Shown in pieces: positions 1 through 11,289 of a DNA stretch of 64,000 bases. The first letter of the stretch is position 1. Each line of letters starts with the position of its first letter. The DNA is from Parastagonospora avenae f. sp. tritici 18332-5 (Eukaryota > Ascomycota > Dothideomycetes > Pleosporales > Phaeosphaeriaceae). The position numbers and the translations under genes are program-made. The stretch lies in the NCBI GenBank assembly GCA_022559985.1, contig JAFJTR010000107.1, positions 25,963 to 89,962 of the forward strand. The letters run 5' to 3'. The notes under the pieces were generated by a model. The model was given only the letters and a program-made list of their open reading frames with translations, was not told the DNA's origin and did not search any database.

Positions 1-112
1 CAACGAATATGCCCAATACTTCTGCGTGTACTAGCTTAAGAAACACCACACCACAACCTGAGATGTGAAGACACCAACGCTGATGTTATACTAGACAGAG
101 GTCGAGTTGTAT

Positions 113-802
113 TCAACGTTGCTCAGACCATGGGTGTGAGACAATAGGTCTTGTATGAAAGTATTGTATTGTTCTGATGAGCTGAGCAGTAGAAGGGCCC
201 GAGCTTTGCATTGTCATGTAACAATAGGGTGACCATCGCGAGAAAAACACTGGGAACGTACGGGAGGCTCGGTTGCGGACTGGACGCAGCTCAACTGCGC
301 TGACCTTGAAATTCGGAGACCACTCAAGGACTACTTCCCTTATGACATCAACCCATTCCGGCGTGCAGCATTTCTGGTCGATCCGATAGTCCATTATATG
401 AACTATCTCGAGTACAGTCAAGCCAGCCAAGTAGTCGAATTCTTCCGCCTTCGACTGTATCCTTACGTTGTCCTTAAGCATTTGCCTGCTCCCGTACGTG
501 CGCAACCTTATAGCTCGGATAGCAGATTTCTGAAGTGGAGTGCGGGTTCGGAAGAATGCGTTCATTAATTTCGAGGAGTTGAACTCAAAGATGCTGTTCA
601 AATATGGTAATGTTAGCGTTTCTGCGCGGGTTTGTCGGCGTACGAATAACAGAGTCTGGTTTTGATGCACGTAGGTTCTACCGCACAACATTCCGTCTTC
701 GATATAGATGTGGCAGCGGCCTTTTTCGGAAGCGTATTTGTATTTTCCGTCGCGTAGTTCCCTGGGTAGAGCGAGGAGCGGTGAGCTTTGCAAGCTTTGC
801 AT
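113..802 (-). CDS. 2EXR-type (LPxELR motif) protein, apparently intact
   Basis: Single-exon protein of 229 aa starting at a true ATG at 802. Residues 7-23 carry the family hallmark in the form SPLLALPRELRDGKYKYA, followed by a block with the hydrophobic core and Arg-Gln pair (LLFVRRQTRAETLTLPY, about residues 51-67) that these proteins share. This family is hugely expanded in Dothideomycetes and resembles degenerate F-box-like N-terminal modules, but no biochemical role is known to me. It lacks a signal peptide and transmembrane segment, so an intracellular protein is likely. The hallmark is slightly degenerate: Gly-Lys replaces the usual Lys-Ile before the Tyr. It is one of eight family loci in this window and one of the two that read cleanly. 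Function is not assigned. Confidence 0.72.
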   Translation of the reverse strand: MQSLQSSPLLALPRELRDGKYKYASEKGRCHIYIEDGMLCGRTYVHQNQTLLFVRRQTRAETLTLPYLNSIFEFNSSKLMNAFFRTRTPLQKSAIRAIRLRTYGSRQMLKDNVRIQSKAEEFDYLAGLTVLEIVHIMDYRIDQKCCTPEWVDVIREVVLEWSPNFKVSAVELRPVRNRASRTFPVFFSRWSPYCYMTMQSSGPSTAQLIRTIQYFHTRPIVSHPWSEQR

Positions 803-1229
803 ATTGCCGGCGCTTGAGTTTGGACACTTTCGAGTATTCAGTTAGCTTCAGAAGTGACACTACCATGACTGCGTAATCATACCCTCTCGTTGTTTGGATT
901 GGTAAATGTTGGAATAGGCAGAAGTTCAGGTCCAGGTAAAAAAATGACGATGAGGATTTGATGTGAGGGGCATGCATGAAGCTAGTCGAACGTGTGTAAC
1001 CTGTACCTCGTTCCCAAATACACATGTAAAAGCGTATTAAGCGAATTCCGATCAAAGGTTCTGGGATAATCTTTGGAGGTTCATGGTCGTAAAGAGAGCA
1101 TACATCATTCTGATATTGATTCCTTTCGAGATGTTGCAGAACTTGAAGCTCTTCCGGGCATACTACAGGCTGAGACCACAGCGCCTAGCACGACCCTCCA
1201 AACATGGTGGTCGCTTACACCCATCAAAG
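803..1229. other. Intergenic, no gene seen
   Basis: Short overlapping open frames only, none with a domain or a credible splice structure. The right-hand part may hold the eroded 3' end of the interrupted gene that follows on the minus strand. Confidence 0.5.
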
Positions 1230-1811
1230 CTACTCTAGTTCCTCCTTCGGTGCTGATAGGAATGTCTTCCATGATAAGTTTTTTTTGTCCTGCTTCACAA
1301 CGCTTATTACTGTGGCACATAAAAACGTCCCGTTCGCGTGTCGAGTCATCCAATCTTTGATCCAGATGTCACCCATGCCAGTCAAAAACCATAGTTCGAA
1401 GATCTCAATTTCCCGTAGACCTTTCAATCCGACCAGCAATGAGAGCACCGAGTCCTAAATTAGATAATCATCTTTTAGTATGATCGATCGAATGACGGTG
1501 TTTTGTTCCTTAGTCCGAGTAGCAAGAAATGCTTCTTGGGCGCTGGTCCTACGAAAGAGGAACTTGCCCATAAAGTAAGGAATAAGCTTAATTTCTGCGT
1601 AACTCTGGCGATTGACGAACAAAATGGCAAGACTGTGCTTGGGAGAGCTTATCATTGGTGCTCTTTCGGTACCCTGTCCTGTTCCATAGCAAGTGTCTTC
1701 GAACAAGCCTTGGTACATGTAGATTTCGTTCCTGAGCTCGCCCGGTAGATCGAGGAATGGTGACCGAGGGAGATCACTAATGCTATATTGAAGTAAGGAA
1801 TTGTACTCGGC
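1230..1811 (-). pseudogene. 2EXR-type gene interrupted by an in-frame TAG
   Basis: Reading leftward from about 1811 (after a CCTAG acceptor-like site) the frame encodes SPFLDLPGELRNEIYMY, the family hallmark, then LAILFVNRQSYAEIKLIPYF, the second conserved block. At 1457-1455 the frame meets TAG after KDDYLI, and it continues directly with coding-like sequence (LSLLVGLKGLREIEIFELWF) to about 1230. No canonical donor precedes the stop in a usable position, so splicing does not remove it. The first exon and true start were not identified; an upstream exon ending near 1850 is possible. A CAG-to-TAG change would explain the stop. I call it a pseudogene, or a truncated 2EXR protein of about 110 aa if still expressed. 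Confidence 0.6.
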
Positions 1812-2317
1812 CTAGGGAGAGATACCACGTACGATTGTGCGAGTACCATGACTTCGAATACCTCCATCGTTGGTAGACGATTGCTCGGTTGAGTACAAAC
1901 GTGAGATCTTAATAGCAGCAAGGAGGCCGAGAAACGATATATATACAGTGAGCATGCAAGCGAAGTGCTCGTGCTCCACTAGCGTGAAGGCTTTCTCTCC
2001 ATACATGTGTGACGAACTGGACGTACGCAGTCTAGTGCGGCAGTGAGTACTTCTAGAACCAGATAATAGCCTGCTTAAGTAAACAATTCAACAGCCAGAT
2101 ATGACAGGAGTCAATGACAAATTCCAATGCTGAGCCCAATAGCTTGTCATCAGTTCCATGACGATGCACATGAGTCTAGTTTAAAGTAGTCACTAAGGTG
2201 TATTAAAACGACATCAGAAGCATGAACGTACTTACTTTCTACAAATTCCCAACAAAGACTACAAATCATACATTGCAAAATTCTGATCCATCTACCAAAA
2301 CTTTACAAAACACAGCC
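1812..2317. other. Intergenic
   Basis: No supported gene. It may contain the 5' exon of the minus-strand 2EXR pseudogene (open frame ending near 1812) and the promoter of the plus-strand small Cys-rich candidate. Confidence 0.4.
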
Positions 2318-2975
2318 ATGTCGACCAACTCGATCAATTATCCAGAACAAATGAAGAGAGTCAAGAGCTCCGCGATTTCCGAATGTTGTGTGCAACTCAA
2401 GGTTTTCTGGGCAAATTGCGAACACTGTGCCGCAGATACTTATGAGCACAAGTGTGATGAGTTCCTCGCCGAGGAGCGGTGTGAGCGTGACGACAACACT
2501 CAATGGGCGAAGGTGTTGGTAGGGTCTTAGCACTAGTGCTGAAAGGAAATAACGATAACTAGGAATGCATTCTGTTCGGTTGGTTTTGACTTTATTGTAC
2601 TAAGGAGGAGAACTACAGAAGAGATGGGCTCAGGGGTTCTGGTCTGAGCGCTGCTCGGACGCCGCGATCAGCGCGTCTGACCGCGTGACCGAGATCAGTG
2701 CGCCTGGTTGCGTAGTTGGGATATTGACGATACTTGTGATCCGACAGAAGGATCCTTTCTCTAACTTAGGCGTATTCGGCCATATGTAGCGTTTGCCGAA
2801 TAATGGGCCCTGGACAGGAGATTGTGAGCATTGTAGAGACCCCGAAAATCCTAAAGTCTGCACGGATGGGCAGGTGGAGGCCTGGCAAAACGAGAAAAAG
2901 ATGGACTTGGTGAAAGAAATCAAGACAATGGCTGGAATAAGCGAGGAGATGGAGAAGATTGAGTGGAGCAGGTGA
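2318..2975 (+). CDS. Possible small Cys-rich protein with two CEHC-x8-C modules
   Basis: Weakly supported two-exon model. Exon 1 starts at the ATG at 2318 (an in-frame ATG also lies at 2222) and runs to a GTAGGG donor at 2519. Exon 2 would start at 2790 after an ATGTAG acceptor, phase 0 on both sides, and ends at 2975. What makes it worth listing is that each exon contains the same spacing, Cys-Glu-His-Cys followed by eight residues and a Cys (CEHCAADTYEHKC and CEHCRDPENPKVC), although they are in different raw frames. The intron would be about 270 nt, long for this window, so a middle exon or two separate genes are possible. There is no signal peptide and no family I recognise. Confidence 0.33.
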
Positions 2976-4022
2976 AGAAGTGTCTGGGATAGTGTGAGGT
3001 ATGTGGTTGGCAGTGTAGTTTGAGTAGTGAATATTATATTACTTACAGACCATGGTTGAACTACTTATATGTCTCACGGTGCAGAATACTCGATCGGTTG
3101 CGTACATATGTGTGAGCAATCTAGAAATATTGATATGACAGTCTGAGAAGTGAGCACAATTGCAATGTACTTACAAAAAAAAACGTGAACGACTCCAGAA
3201 TGTTGGAGACTCTTGTCCAGAGATTCATAGGTACCCAATGAGCAGAATTAAGCATTTATATGCTACGTACCTGTGATAGCTGCCGAGGCTGCTGAATCTT
3301 ACTTGTCCAACGTGACGCCTGGCAGTATGTGACTGTAAGAGCAGGGCCCTAGCTCGTGCATACCTAAACACCTACTACAAGTATGTTGATCATGACTACA
3401 TACCTAGTGTGCAGGTCCCCTGATTAGGTGTGTCACGTAACGATGAGCGTCCGCCTTCAAGTTACGTGGATATCGTTCATTACAGTAGCGCGCCTAGTGG
3501 AGGGTCATGAAATGCTTCAGTGCCAATCACAGTCGTCATCAAGCAAAATAATCGACCTGCTTGATTCCTAATTCGGCGTGCACATATTACGACTTGGTAC
3601 TTGAGGCCGGACACGTCCCTGCCTTTGGCACGTTCGCGAATCAAGACGCCGATCGTCTTGCTTGTTGACAACTGTGGTGCCAATGTCTAGATACTTTTAT
3701 GACTTGATGTGCTGTCAGAGGTGAAATGTTTACTTCAGAAGTCTCTGATTCTTGGTCATCAACTCAATGATGTTGCATCTATGATATTCAGAAGAGAGAG
3801 TAGTGAACAATGCAAGTCTGGTAAAAGGAATAGTACAAACGGATGTAGAACACAGTGAATTTGGACTTTTTGCTTTTAGTGCGCAAATAACCAGTGTTAC
3901 TGTCACCCGCAACCCGTGCGCTGTCCGCTCTGACCAACTCACATCCTCCTTTCACCTTGCAGATCTTGATAAAAGCCTTTATGTATAACTTAGCGAGTTC
4001 AGATCTTCATCCATAAGAAAAG

Positions 4023-4091
4023 TGGTCTAGTAGAAATACGAACACCACTGGTTCTAATGGAGCTAAAATCGAGGGATTGTTAGTTCGATCC
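4023..4091 (+). other. tRNA-like A box / B box pair (possible pol III relic or SINE head)
   Basis: TGGTCTAGTAG at 4023-4033 fits the A-box consensus TRGYNNANNNG, and GTTCGATCC at 4083-4091 fits the B-box consensus GWTCRANNC. The spacing, about 50 nt between boxes, is longer than in an intronless tRNA, and I cannot fold a proper T arm or acceptor stem, so this is not called a tRNA gene. A decayed tRNA, an intron-containing relic or the head of a tRNA-derived SINE are the options. Confidence 0.3.
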
Positions 4092-4108
4092 CTCAATAAA
4101 CAAAAACC

Positions 4109-4147
4109 GTAAATGAATTAGAGTCGGGTGCGACCTGATTCATTTAC
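4109..4147. repeat. Long imperfect palindrome / hairpin
   Basis: GTAAATGAAT at 4109-4118 is the exact reverse complement of ATTCATTTAC at 4138-4147, and GTCG at 4123-4126 pairs with CGAC at 4131-4134, giving a 14-bp stem with one small internal loop and a 4-nt apical loop GGTG. A second, 7-bp stem (GAGGGAT / ATCCCTC) lies just upstream at about 4071-4095. It is 18 nt downstream of the tRNA-like B box. Confidence 0.75.
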
Positions 4148-5170
4148 ACTCTTTGCCTTTCTTGCGCTCTCACAAGAGACAGGACTTCAGTAGGCAGAGC
4201 TAGTACATGTCCGCAAGTTTAAGCAAGCCTCGGAGCCAGCTGACAGACGATAAGGTCATCACAGAAAAGAGCCGGATGCTGTATAAGATATGGAGGTGAA
4301 AAATCACGCGTATCTCTAAGTTTTGGAAGTCGGATAAGAAGACAAATATATATAAATAGAATGCTACACATAGCACCCCTGAACATTAGAAGTCTGAACG
4401 TCAGCCCTGGAAAGTATCTAGTACACTCACTCGGACAGACAACCAGGCAAATCGAAACAATCCCAGCGATAACCTAAAGTAATGAATGCAAACCGAAGAG
4501 AAAGGTCCGTCGCCCTCAAAATGTGTGGCGTGCTAAGATCTCGCATGTGAAAGTCACCAAGACTTTTGTGAGGAGACCGTTGGTCATGAGTCTTCCTTCG
4601 CCTTTATTGGCGGAAGCGTGTTCCGAAAATTTATGCAACTGCGACCCACTTACCTACCTGCATCGACCCACAACCGAGACTGACTCGATACATTGGCCAT
4701 GATTCAGGACCTCACGATCTGTGGCTCCAGAATCACGCCAGGTGGATTCCCCAACTTTTCACGACTCGCGGCTGTTACCTAGGTACGCTTCTTTCGGAGC
4801 TTGCTTCCGCCGGCGGGATCACGCAAGCATCGACCACTGGTTTTGTGTCGCAGGCACGTGTCAGGCGCAATCCTGGCGGGTTCGTGGATACGTAATAGAA
4901 GTGGAGACGGGCTATTTTAATGATGAGGTAAAGGACTGGGAGATGCGATGGAATATGTCTAACCGGTAGACTTGTGTGGTGTGAAGTTAGTCTGTGTTTC
5001 GTCGCATCCTTCTGCACACATCGCCGAGGCACGAAGGCGATTACTCACAGTATGCATAAAATGGTACTTTTGAACATTACACAATATTATTTTGTTATCG
5101 GTCATAATCTATAAAGTCCGTACCGCAAGTGTGGTATAGGCATTGCTAAACAAGAACGACCTGGAAGAGC

Positions 5171-6427
5171 TTAAGCGTAAATGTAGCAGAGAGGTCCTCC
5201 AGTCGTGCTCATCAGATCAGACATCTTGACAGGTGGGCCAGCGGCGAAGCCGAGGTCAATGACGGTGTCGAGAGTGGTGTCTGGCGAAGGAGGCATGTTC
5301 ATGAAAGTGCCGGTACCGGAAATACCGCTGGCACCAGTACGCGTCTTGAGGTCAAGCTGCTGCCAGATCCACCAGGCGCGGTCGATTCCACCATGGTGAA
5401 GGTAGAACAGCGGGTCGCCGGGAGATGTGAAGAGATCACGGCCGGGGTCGCCGCCCATGGAGTAGTGGCCACCACCATGGACACCGATGCTGCCCGAGCC
5501 GGGAAGGCCCTGCATCGTGTTCTGGAAATTGGCGACATCTTTGGTGCCGAGGATCAAGTTTGCTATAGAGGAAGCGTTGGCGAAGTTCTTGTTGGAGTAG
5601 TCGGTCAAGTCACGCTTCAGGCACCTCGGGTTATAGCCGAGACCATCGCCGTTCGAAACGGAAGTACCGTCGGTCAAGCCCAACTGAACTGGACCAAGAT
5701 TGACTTTCATGTTCTTGAAGGGCCCGCTCTTGATACAGCCACCACCAGTCCCAGCAGGAAGCCAGAAGTCGGGCAGGCCGTTTCCTCCAAGATTGACTTC
5801 TTTGCCACCTGGAATGAACTCTCCATTGCCGGACATGGAGAAGGCGGAACCGTCCAGCATCGGCGATTTTTCAAGACCAGATTCGGCAGTCTTTGCCCAG
5901 TTCCAGTAAGGCTGGTATCCTTTGTATCCGCACTCTTTGCGGAGAGCTTGCTCGTATTGCCAGGTGAAGTATCGGTGCCATCCCAAGAAAGTACCGGAGT
6001 AATGGATCGTGGTAGTCTGGTTGATGTGAGTCGCTACCCAGTCGTCGAATCGGGACTTCGCTCCAGGAACGAGCGAAGAAGGAGTCTTCGCCTGCTTTGC
6101 CTGGAAGCAAAGGACAGCATCGGTGTAGGCCTTGCGCTCTGGATTACTCAGAGAACCCCACTCCCGGCGGACGGCAACGTTCTTGCTATTGCAGGTCCCT
6201 CGCTTCAAGTCATTGCCCGACAAAGTGGCGTTGACTTGTTGCTGAGCGAATAGAGCTAGTTGGTCGAGCTGCTCCGCGGCGACTTTGGTGTCGGGTGAGG
6301 CTGCAGTGGGTAGTGCCGATGGCTCTATGGTAGAAGTTGCAACAGCACCCTCTTGAGGAGCCGGTAAGGCATACGACAATGTGCCCCCCGCCACCAGCGT
6401 CAGCGCCATAGAAGAGCTGAAACGCAT
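5171..6427 (-). CDS. Secreted tyrosinase / catechol oxidase-like copper enzyme
   Basis: Intronless gene for 418 aa. Residues 1-20 form a signal peptide, so the enzyme is predicted to be secreted. The first copper site is visible as H134, H142 and H151 (VATHINQTTTIHYSGTFLGW then HRYF) and the second as H317, H321 and H344 (GVHGGGHYS and FYLHHGGIDRAW), the type-3 dicopper arrangement of the tyrosinase family. The family oxidises phenols or o-diphenols to quinones; its length and lack of the long C-terminal shielding domain resemble the 'short' fungal tyrosinases and catechol oxidases rather than intracellular melanin tyrosinases. Monophenolase versus diphenolase activity cannot be told from sequence. 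A TATA-like element lies about 145 nt upstream at 6572-6577. The nearest downstream gene is over 2 kb away. Confidence 0.9.
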   Translation of the reverse strand: MRFSSSMALTLVAGGTLSYALPAPQEGAVATSTIEPSALPTAASPDTKVAAEQLDQLALFAQQQVNATLSGNDLKRGTCNSKNVAVRREWGSLSNPERKAYTDAVLCFQAKQAKTPSSLVPGAKSRFDDWVATHINQTTTIHYSGTFLGWHRYFTWQYEQALRKECGYKGYQPYWNWAKTAESGLEKSPMLDGSAFSMSGNGEFIPGGKEVNLGGNGLPDFWLPAGTGGGCIKSGPFKNMKVNLGPVQLGLTDGTSVSNGDGLGYNPRCLKRDLTDYSNKNFANASSIANLILGTKDVANFQNTMQGLPGSGSIGVHGGGHYSMGGDPGRDLFTSPGDPLFYLHHGGIDRAWWIWQQLDLKTRTGASGISGTGTFMNMPPSPDTTLDTVIDLGFAAGPPVKMSDLMSTTGGPLCYIYA

Positions 6428-7866
6428 CTTGAATCGAACGAATAAGAACTCTGAGATGGAAGTAAGGAGTGATACGATCCGAAGGAATGCAGGAGGTTGA
6501 ACTGTAAAACGCGGGCTGGGGCGACTTTGAGAGAAAGTTCGATACGGTCTTCCACGGGCTGCTCAACAGCATATAAATGGCTTTGCCGCACTATCTCGGT
6601 TGCATATCTCCAGCAATGCGGGCTTGGTGGCGAAGACCAAATTTGTTGGAATCGGTGGAGGAAGACAAGATTGGTGCCGTGCAGAACAGCTAGGCCCTCT
6701 CATAGATCTGAGCGTAGCATCGCCTTGCAGAAGGCTAGAGCTCACACCACATGCTTTGAAGCCAATAATACACTTGTACCTGGCGCATTGCAAACTACTC
6801 CACTTTTTGCCGAATACACACTTGTACCCGTCAGTAAAGACCCTGAAAAATGCGGCTGTGTTGCTGTGCTAGCCTAGAAGCAGTATAGCCACCCCTCGAT
6901 GTTAACGCCGTCTATAATGCGTCCAGCTCGATTAGCCGCAGATGGTGCGACTGAACAATGCCGATAGCACGTGTGTGCCAGCAGACGGCAGATGGTCTTC
7001 GAGCCCGAGCATGAGCTTTCGAACTGACTCCCCACATTCAGACATATCTTCCGCTCCTTAGCCTAAACCCCTGCTATGAGTCGGAGAGTGCTCGATAAAA
7101 CCAAGCAATCATGCCTTGTTCCAGCTAAGATGAGAATCTACGAACGGTTCCAATAATCCGCGCGGTACACCATGAGCGTATGCGAGTGTTCGCGATGTGG
7201 GGCGAACACCCGACAGAGTCATGGTGAGCGCGATCGACTACACATCATCTATACAGCCGACTAACTGGTAACTGGGAACCGCGAATGCCTGCATACCAAA
7301 AGCAAACATGTTGATTACAGATTCGATGGAATCATGACCTGGAGTTCAGCCCCCCCCCCCAACACGCAATACGTCGGACAATATTGCAGGAATCTCAAAC
7401 GATACCTCGTGGCAGCCCTCCGAGAAATCTCGTATAACCACGCCGCACATGTGCATACTCGGGCATGAACCCCATTTCGAGCCACATTGCCGTCCCGTGT
7501 GTGGTAATCGAATGGAAGGACGAAGGCCTGCGCAGTGATTGTCGCGTTTCCGAATCAACCAGACTCGCCCGTCTCCCGCTTCCGCGACCGTCCCTTGCAA
7601 ATCACATCGGGGGCGAGATTTTAGCTTCATCTTCATGTCGCTTTGCTCGCTTGACGCAAAAAGGAGCTAGAGTCGCCCGATCCCAGCAGCGCGACCCCCT
7701 TGGCCGATAGAATCCTCCCAGCCTGTCGGTTCATTGTAGCAGACTTTTGATCGCTGTCCCAATCCGAAGGGAGCGGCAGAAGTGATGCATAAAACGCGTT
7801 TTAGTTTGATGTGAGGACGGAGTAGGGCGGTGGTGCCTGTTTCCGGCGCTAACTGACCTAAGATGC
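6428..7866. other. Intergenic, no gene seen
   Basis: Contains the tyrosinase promoter at its left end and an 11-nt C run at 7350-7360. Open frames on both strands are short, Arg/Ser/Pro rich and look like chance frames. Confidence 0.5.
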
Positions 7867-8453
7867 TTATGTAAAAGCATGTGGGCGCAGCGCCAATCGA
7901 ATCGTTTGCAGAAGTGGGGCTTGAATTATTCGATCTTCAACGATCCTCAGCGTTGTTCCGCACCTCCGGGGGACGCTCTCCCGCTTCACCCAGTCAGGCA
8001 GAGTGATCAAGCTTGGATACTTGCGTTGTTTACACCTGATATGAACCTCATTCTTTGTTTCGACAGCATCGACTTGCATTGATGTCGTCCTCACCCTTCC
8101 CATGCCAGATAGGCGCCCGCCAGTTAGGCCCGCCCGCTACAAACATAGTTTTGCCCCCAGCTTCTAGCTTCGTCAGGAGGGCTTCCGACCCGTCCCCATG
8201 GATGCTGATTGGTTCAAAAGGCCCAATCCACGGAAGGGACTTCCCGTCGGGCTTGAAGTCGCATCCGCCATTAGTCAAGTATGGAGTGATAACCGAGCAT
8301 TGAATAATCATCAGGAGGCATTACCTGCGAAGGATCGAATAGAGACGGGTTTCTGATACCTCTAGGCCTCCGCGTGTGCCGGACGCCAGTTCCTATATCT
8401 CTCCAGGCCTCCGGACACACTGCATGCGATATGCCGAGGTTCGCCTCTTGCAT
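7867..8453 (-). CDS. Doubtful spliced minus-strand gene
   Basis: Low-confidence candidate. An ATG at 8453 opens a frame (MQEANLGISHAV...) that can be spliced in phase 0 from a TCGCAG/GTAATG donor near 8324 to a CTTCAAG acceptor near 8258, continuing as PDGKSLPWIGPFEPISIHGD and on through GGPNWRAPIWHGKG. Further leftward an open frame reaches a TAA at 7867. The joined sequence is protein-like in composition but matches no family I recognise, and downstream splicing is unresolved. It could equally be chance open frame. Confidence 0.2.
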
Positions 8454-9200
8454 AACTGACTACACCTTACAAGTCACCTTCCAAGGATGTTCTGTTTCCC
8501 GGTCTCGCACGTGCATGTCCAGTGCTGCAATCACGTTGCAACCCTGTCCGCTTTCTGCTCCTCGTGTTTGTCGACTAACGACGATGCTTGCGAACCATGC
8601 AGAGCTCACCGAGAGAGGATCTTCCTAGCTGTTCCTATACCAACTATGGATACTGAATCCGCACCTTGGCTGGCGGTTCTATCCCCATTGGTTTGTCAGA
8701 CTCAGTATGTACAGAAGGCCCGAAACCTTATCCTGTAAGTCTGTGGGAAGCGGTTCGCTACTCTTCTGTCGTTGACGACGGCAGTTCTTTGCTGGCCACG
8801 GCAATTCTTTGCTCTCTCTACTTTTCTATTCTGTTGAAATGGCGCCTTCCTTTCTAGTGCGATCTATCTATCAGGTTCGGCTAAAAGCACGCAAAGCGAC
8901 GATCCTGTAAATGAAATGTCATACAGTGTCGATGTTTGGAAGCGTACATTGCTCCTTAGCGTCGCAGTCGCTGGGTAAATTGATTCAATCATCGCTTGCG
9001 TCTGAGACGACTTGTCATGCACGCCACACCTTGACACACAACCCGTCGCATGGCCGTATTCCGAAAGGGGTTCCACTCCAGCTTCGTATGCACGGCATGA
9101 TGTGGGCCTATCTGCACTGACATCGACTATATACCAGGAACCTGCTGATCCACCAAGAGGAAGATCTCTCGTAGTGGAATACACTGTAGTAGATTTCACG
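8454..9200. other. Intergenic, promoter of the rhodopsin-domain gene
   Basis: No supported gene. The short plus-strand frames carry no domain. The right end is the 5' flank of the membrane-protein gene starting at 9201. Confidence 0.5.
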
Positions 9201-10654
9201 ATGAACGCATTGTCACAGCGCGACAACCCACCTGTCCGGCCAGATGAGAACCAGGGACCGACTATCCTTGCTGCTACCTTGACAGTCACCATCGCTGCAT
9301 TATTTACCGTCGTTGCGAGGTTGTATGTCAGGTTGCGAATGATCAGGAATGTTGGGTGGGATGTAAGCATCTTCGACAGCGTTTGGCAGAATCTTCACTG
9401 ACAAGTTTACCCAGGACTATGTTATGATAAGCTCCATGATATTGGTCAGTTGCTCGAAACTTTTCTCTTGTTCATGACGCTGACGACTGGAAAGTGTATT
9501 GCAGGACAATGCATCATCATACCTCAAGTTTACTATGGAGCAGGACGACACATTGAGTACATTGAGATTCACGAGTTTCAGAACTCGTTCAGACTCAACT
9601 TTGTCACTCAACCGCTATATCTCTTCGCAATCTGCTTAACCAAGCTCTCTGTCGGCTTCTTCTTGCTCCGCATCGCTGTGCAGCCTTTCTATAAGAAGCT
9701 GATCATTGGGATCATGTGTAGGTCAACTTGCTATGTACCGTGCAGGGAAACGACTAAACAAAACAGGCTTCATGTCATTTTACACGATCGGGTGCTTCTT
9801 CACCATTGTGCTGCAATGCACTGATCTTCGTGTACAATGGGACCAGACCGTCAAGGGAACATGTTGGAGCACACACACACTAAAGTCTCTGAGCTATAGT
9901 AACCAGGCGTTGAACATCTTGACTGATGTTGCCTTCTCAGTGGCTATACCGGTGAGTCGAAGCGACGCAAAGGTTTCTTCTCGGCATTATACTCATTGAC
10001 ACGCAGATTCCCATGCTCTGGAACGTGCAGATGAACCGAAGACAAAAGGCCTCGATCATTGGTATCCTCGGTCTAGGCATGTTCGCTACTGCTGCAGCGG
10101 TTGTCAAGCTATCATACGTCTCCACCTATGGCCGCTCGGGTGACTGGCTCTGGGACTCTCGCAACCTCACCATCTGGACCGTCATCGAGTGCAACGTTGC
10201 CATCATCGCGGGTTGTCTACCATGCTTGAAACCGCTCTTCCGCTCTGTGCTTGGCTCTACATACGGACGTGGATCGCGCAAGACCGAGCCGTCCAAGTAC
10301 ATATCAAGACCCTATGGACCAGGCACACCGCAGCGCTCGAGGAACTACTCAGAACTTCATTCAAGCAAGACGGCGGATACGGACTACAAAGGCTATGGTG
10401 GCAAGGATGCATACATGCTTACTACCATAGGCGCGGAGAAGTACAGTGGTGGTGATGTCAGCCGACTATCTTCTGGAAGGAGCTCGCCAAACCAGGGCAA
10501 GGATAGTTCGGAGAGTGTCGCAAGGCTGCACAATCAGCCTGGTTTCGCTGGCTTGGGAGGCATCGCCGTCACAACGAAGGTGGATGTGACAGAGTCAGAA
10601 ATCTATGACGAAAGGCAACGGCACGGTCGACCAAAAGCAAAAGAGATGGTATGA
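9201..10654 (+). CDS. Rhodopsin-domain integral membrane protein (seven-TM, fungal family)
   Basis: Five-exon model: 9201-9362, 9415-9444, 9495-9717, 9767-9951 and 10007-10654, introns of 49-55 nt, giving about 415 aa. Joined exons give the family pattern: an N-terminal TM helix, then GWDDYVMISSMIL, the YGAGRH loop, a helix ending KLSVGFFLLRI, then FYTIGCFFTIVLQCTDLRV with a KGTCW loop, and SVAIPIPMLWNVQMNRRQK followed by two more helices. The hydrophilic C-terminal tail of about 120 residues is Ser/Gly rich. This is the fungal 'rhodopsin domain' family (PTH11/SAT4-like); members are plasma-membrane proteins, some proposed as G-protein-coupled sensors, most without known ligand. No retinal-binding Lys is evident. 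The 10-codon second exon is supported by phase and by the conserved GWDDYV motif spanning the junction. Confidence 0.85.
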
Positions 10655-11289
10655 AAAGGATGAAGGTTGTTATGTACAGATGAGATACCCATGCGATATT
10701 AATATTACGATCTAATTCTGCGTTTCGTCTCCAATTCGTCAACGGGTGTTCTCGTGGCCGCCTGTTCATAGAACGAAATATATTGGCACCACCCTCCAAA
10801 CATCATATCGCGACGCATATCCCTGAGAATGGGACGCGTGCTCCATATCAGCTCCATCCCATCGCCACCCGCCGCGCACATCTCCCATCAACTCACCCCA
10901 CCTTCTAGGCCTACAAACACCGATCATGACCACGGCCCGTCGCGGAAGGGTGCGCGAACCACCAAGATGGTGTGCACTATAAGCGCGCGAACTCCTCCTC
11001 AATAAACCCAAAGCAGGATATTTCGAGTGGACCAGAATCGATGATGGTGTGGTGTCTTCGGTCTTAGACCAATCGGAAGACATCGAGGCGGACGCCAGTG
11101 TCTCACTCGCTAACGCGTGAGCATTGCGCGTGAACACCTGGATTCGAGACACCGCCCATCCCACACCGACGACTTTGACTCAGCCACGCCGGGTATCCTA
11201 GCTTTGAGAGTTGGACGACTGGATATATAGTGTGGTGATGGGAATGCTGGGAACGGTGATGGATATTTGACGCCTGTTTTGCACACACG
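10655..11289. other. Intergenic; unsupported minus-strand frame
   Basis: A minus-strand open frame of about 130 codons covers 10766-11164, low in complexity and without recognisable domain, signal peptide or conserved motif. I do not call it a gene. Confidence 0.4.

Larger units (their letters stand above)
2976..5170. other. Gene-poor interval
   Basis: No convincing protein gene on either strand over 2.2 kb; open frames are short and unrelated to anything recognisable. Inside it are the tRNA-like A/B box pair at 4023-4091 and the adjoining hairpin at 4109-4147, listed separately. The right end is the 3' flank of the tyrosinase gene. Confidence 0.55.

Noticed and set aside
4020..4095. A functional tRNA gene
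   Set aside because: A and B boxes match but no cloverleaf can be folded: the T stem does not pair and no acceptor stem was found.
5393..6253. 286-codon plus-strand frame opposite the tyrosinase gene
   Set aside because: Antisense shadow of a strongly supported copper enzyme; no motif, and its amino acids reflect the complementary codons.
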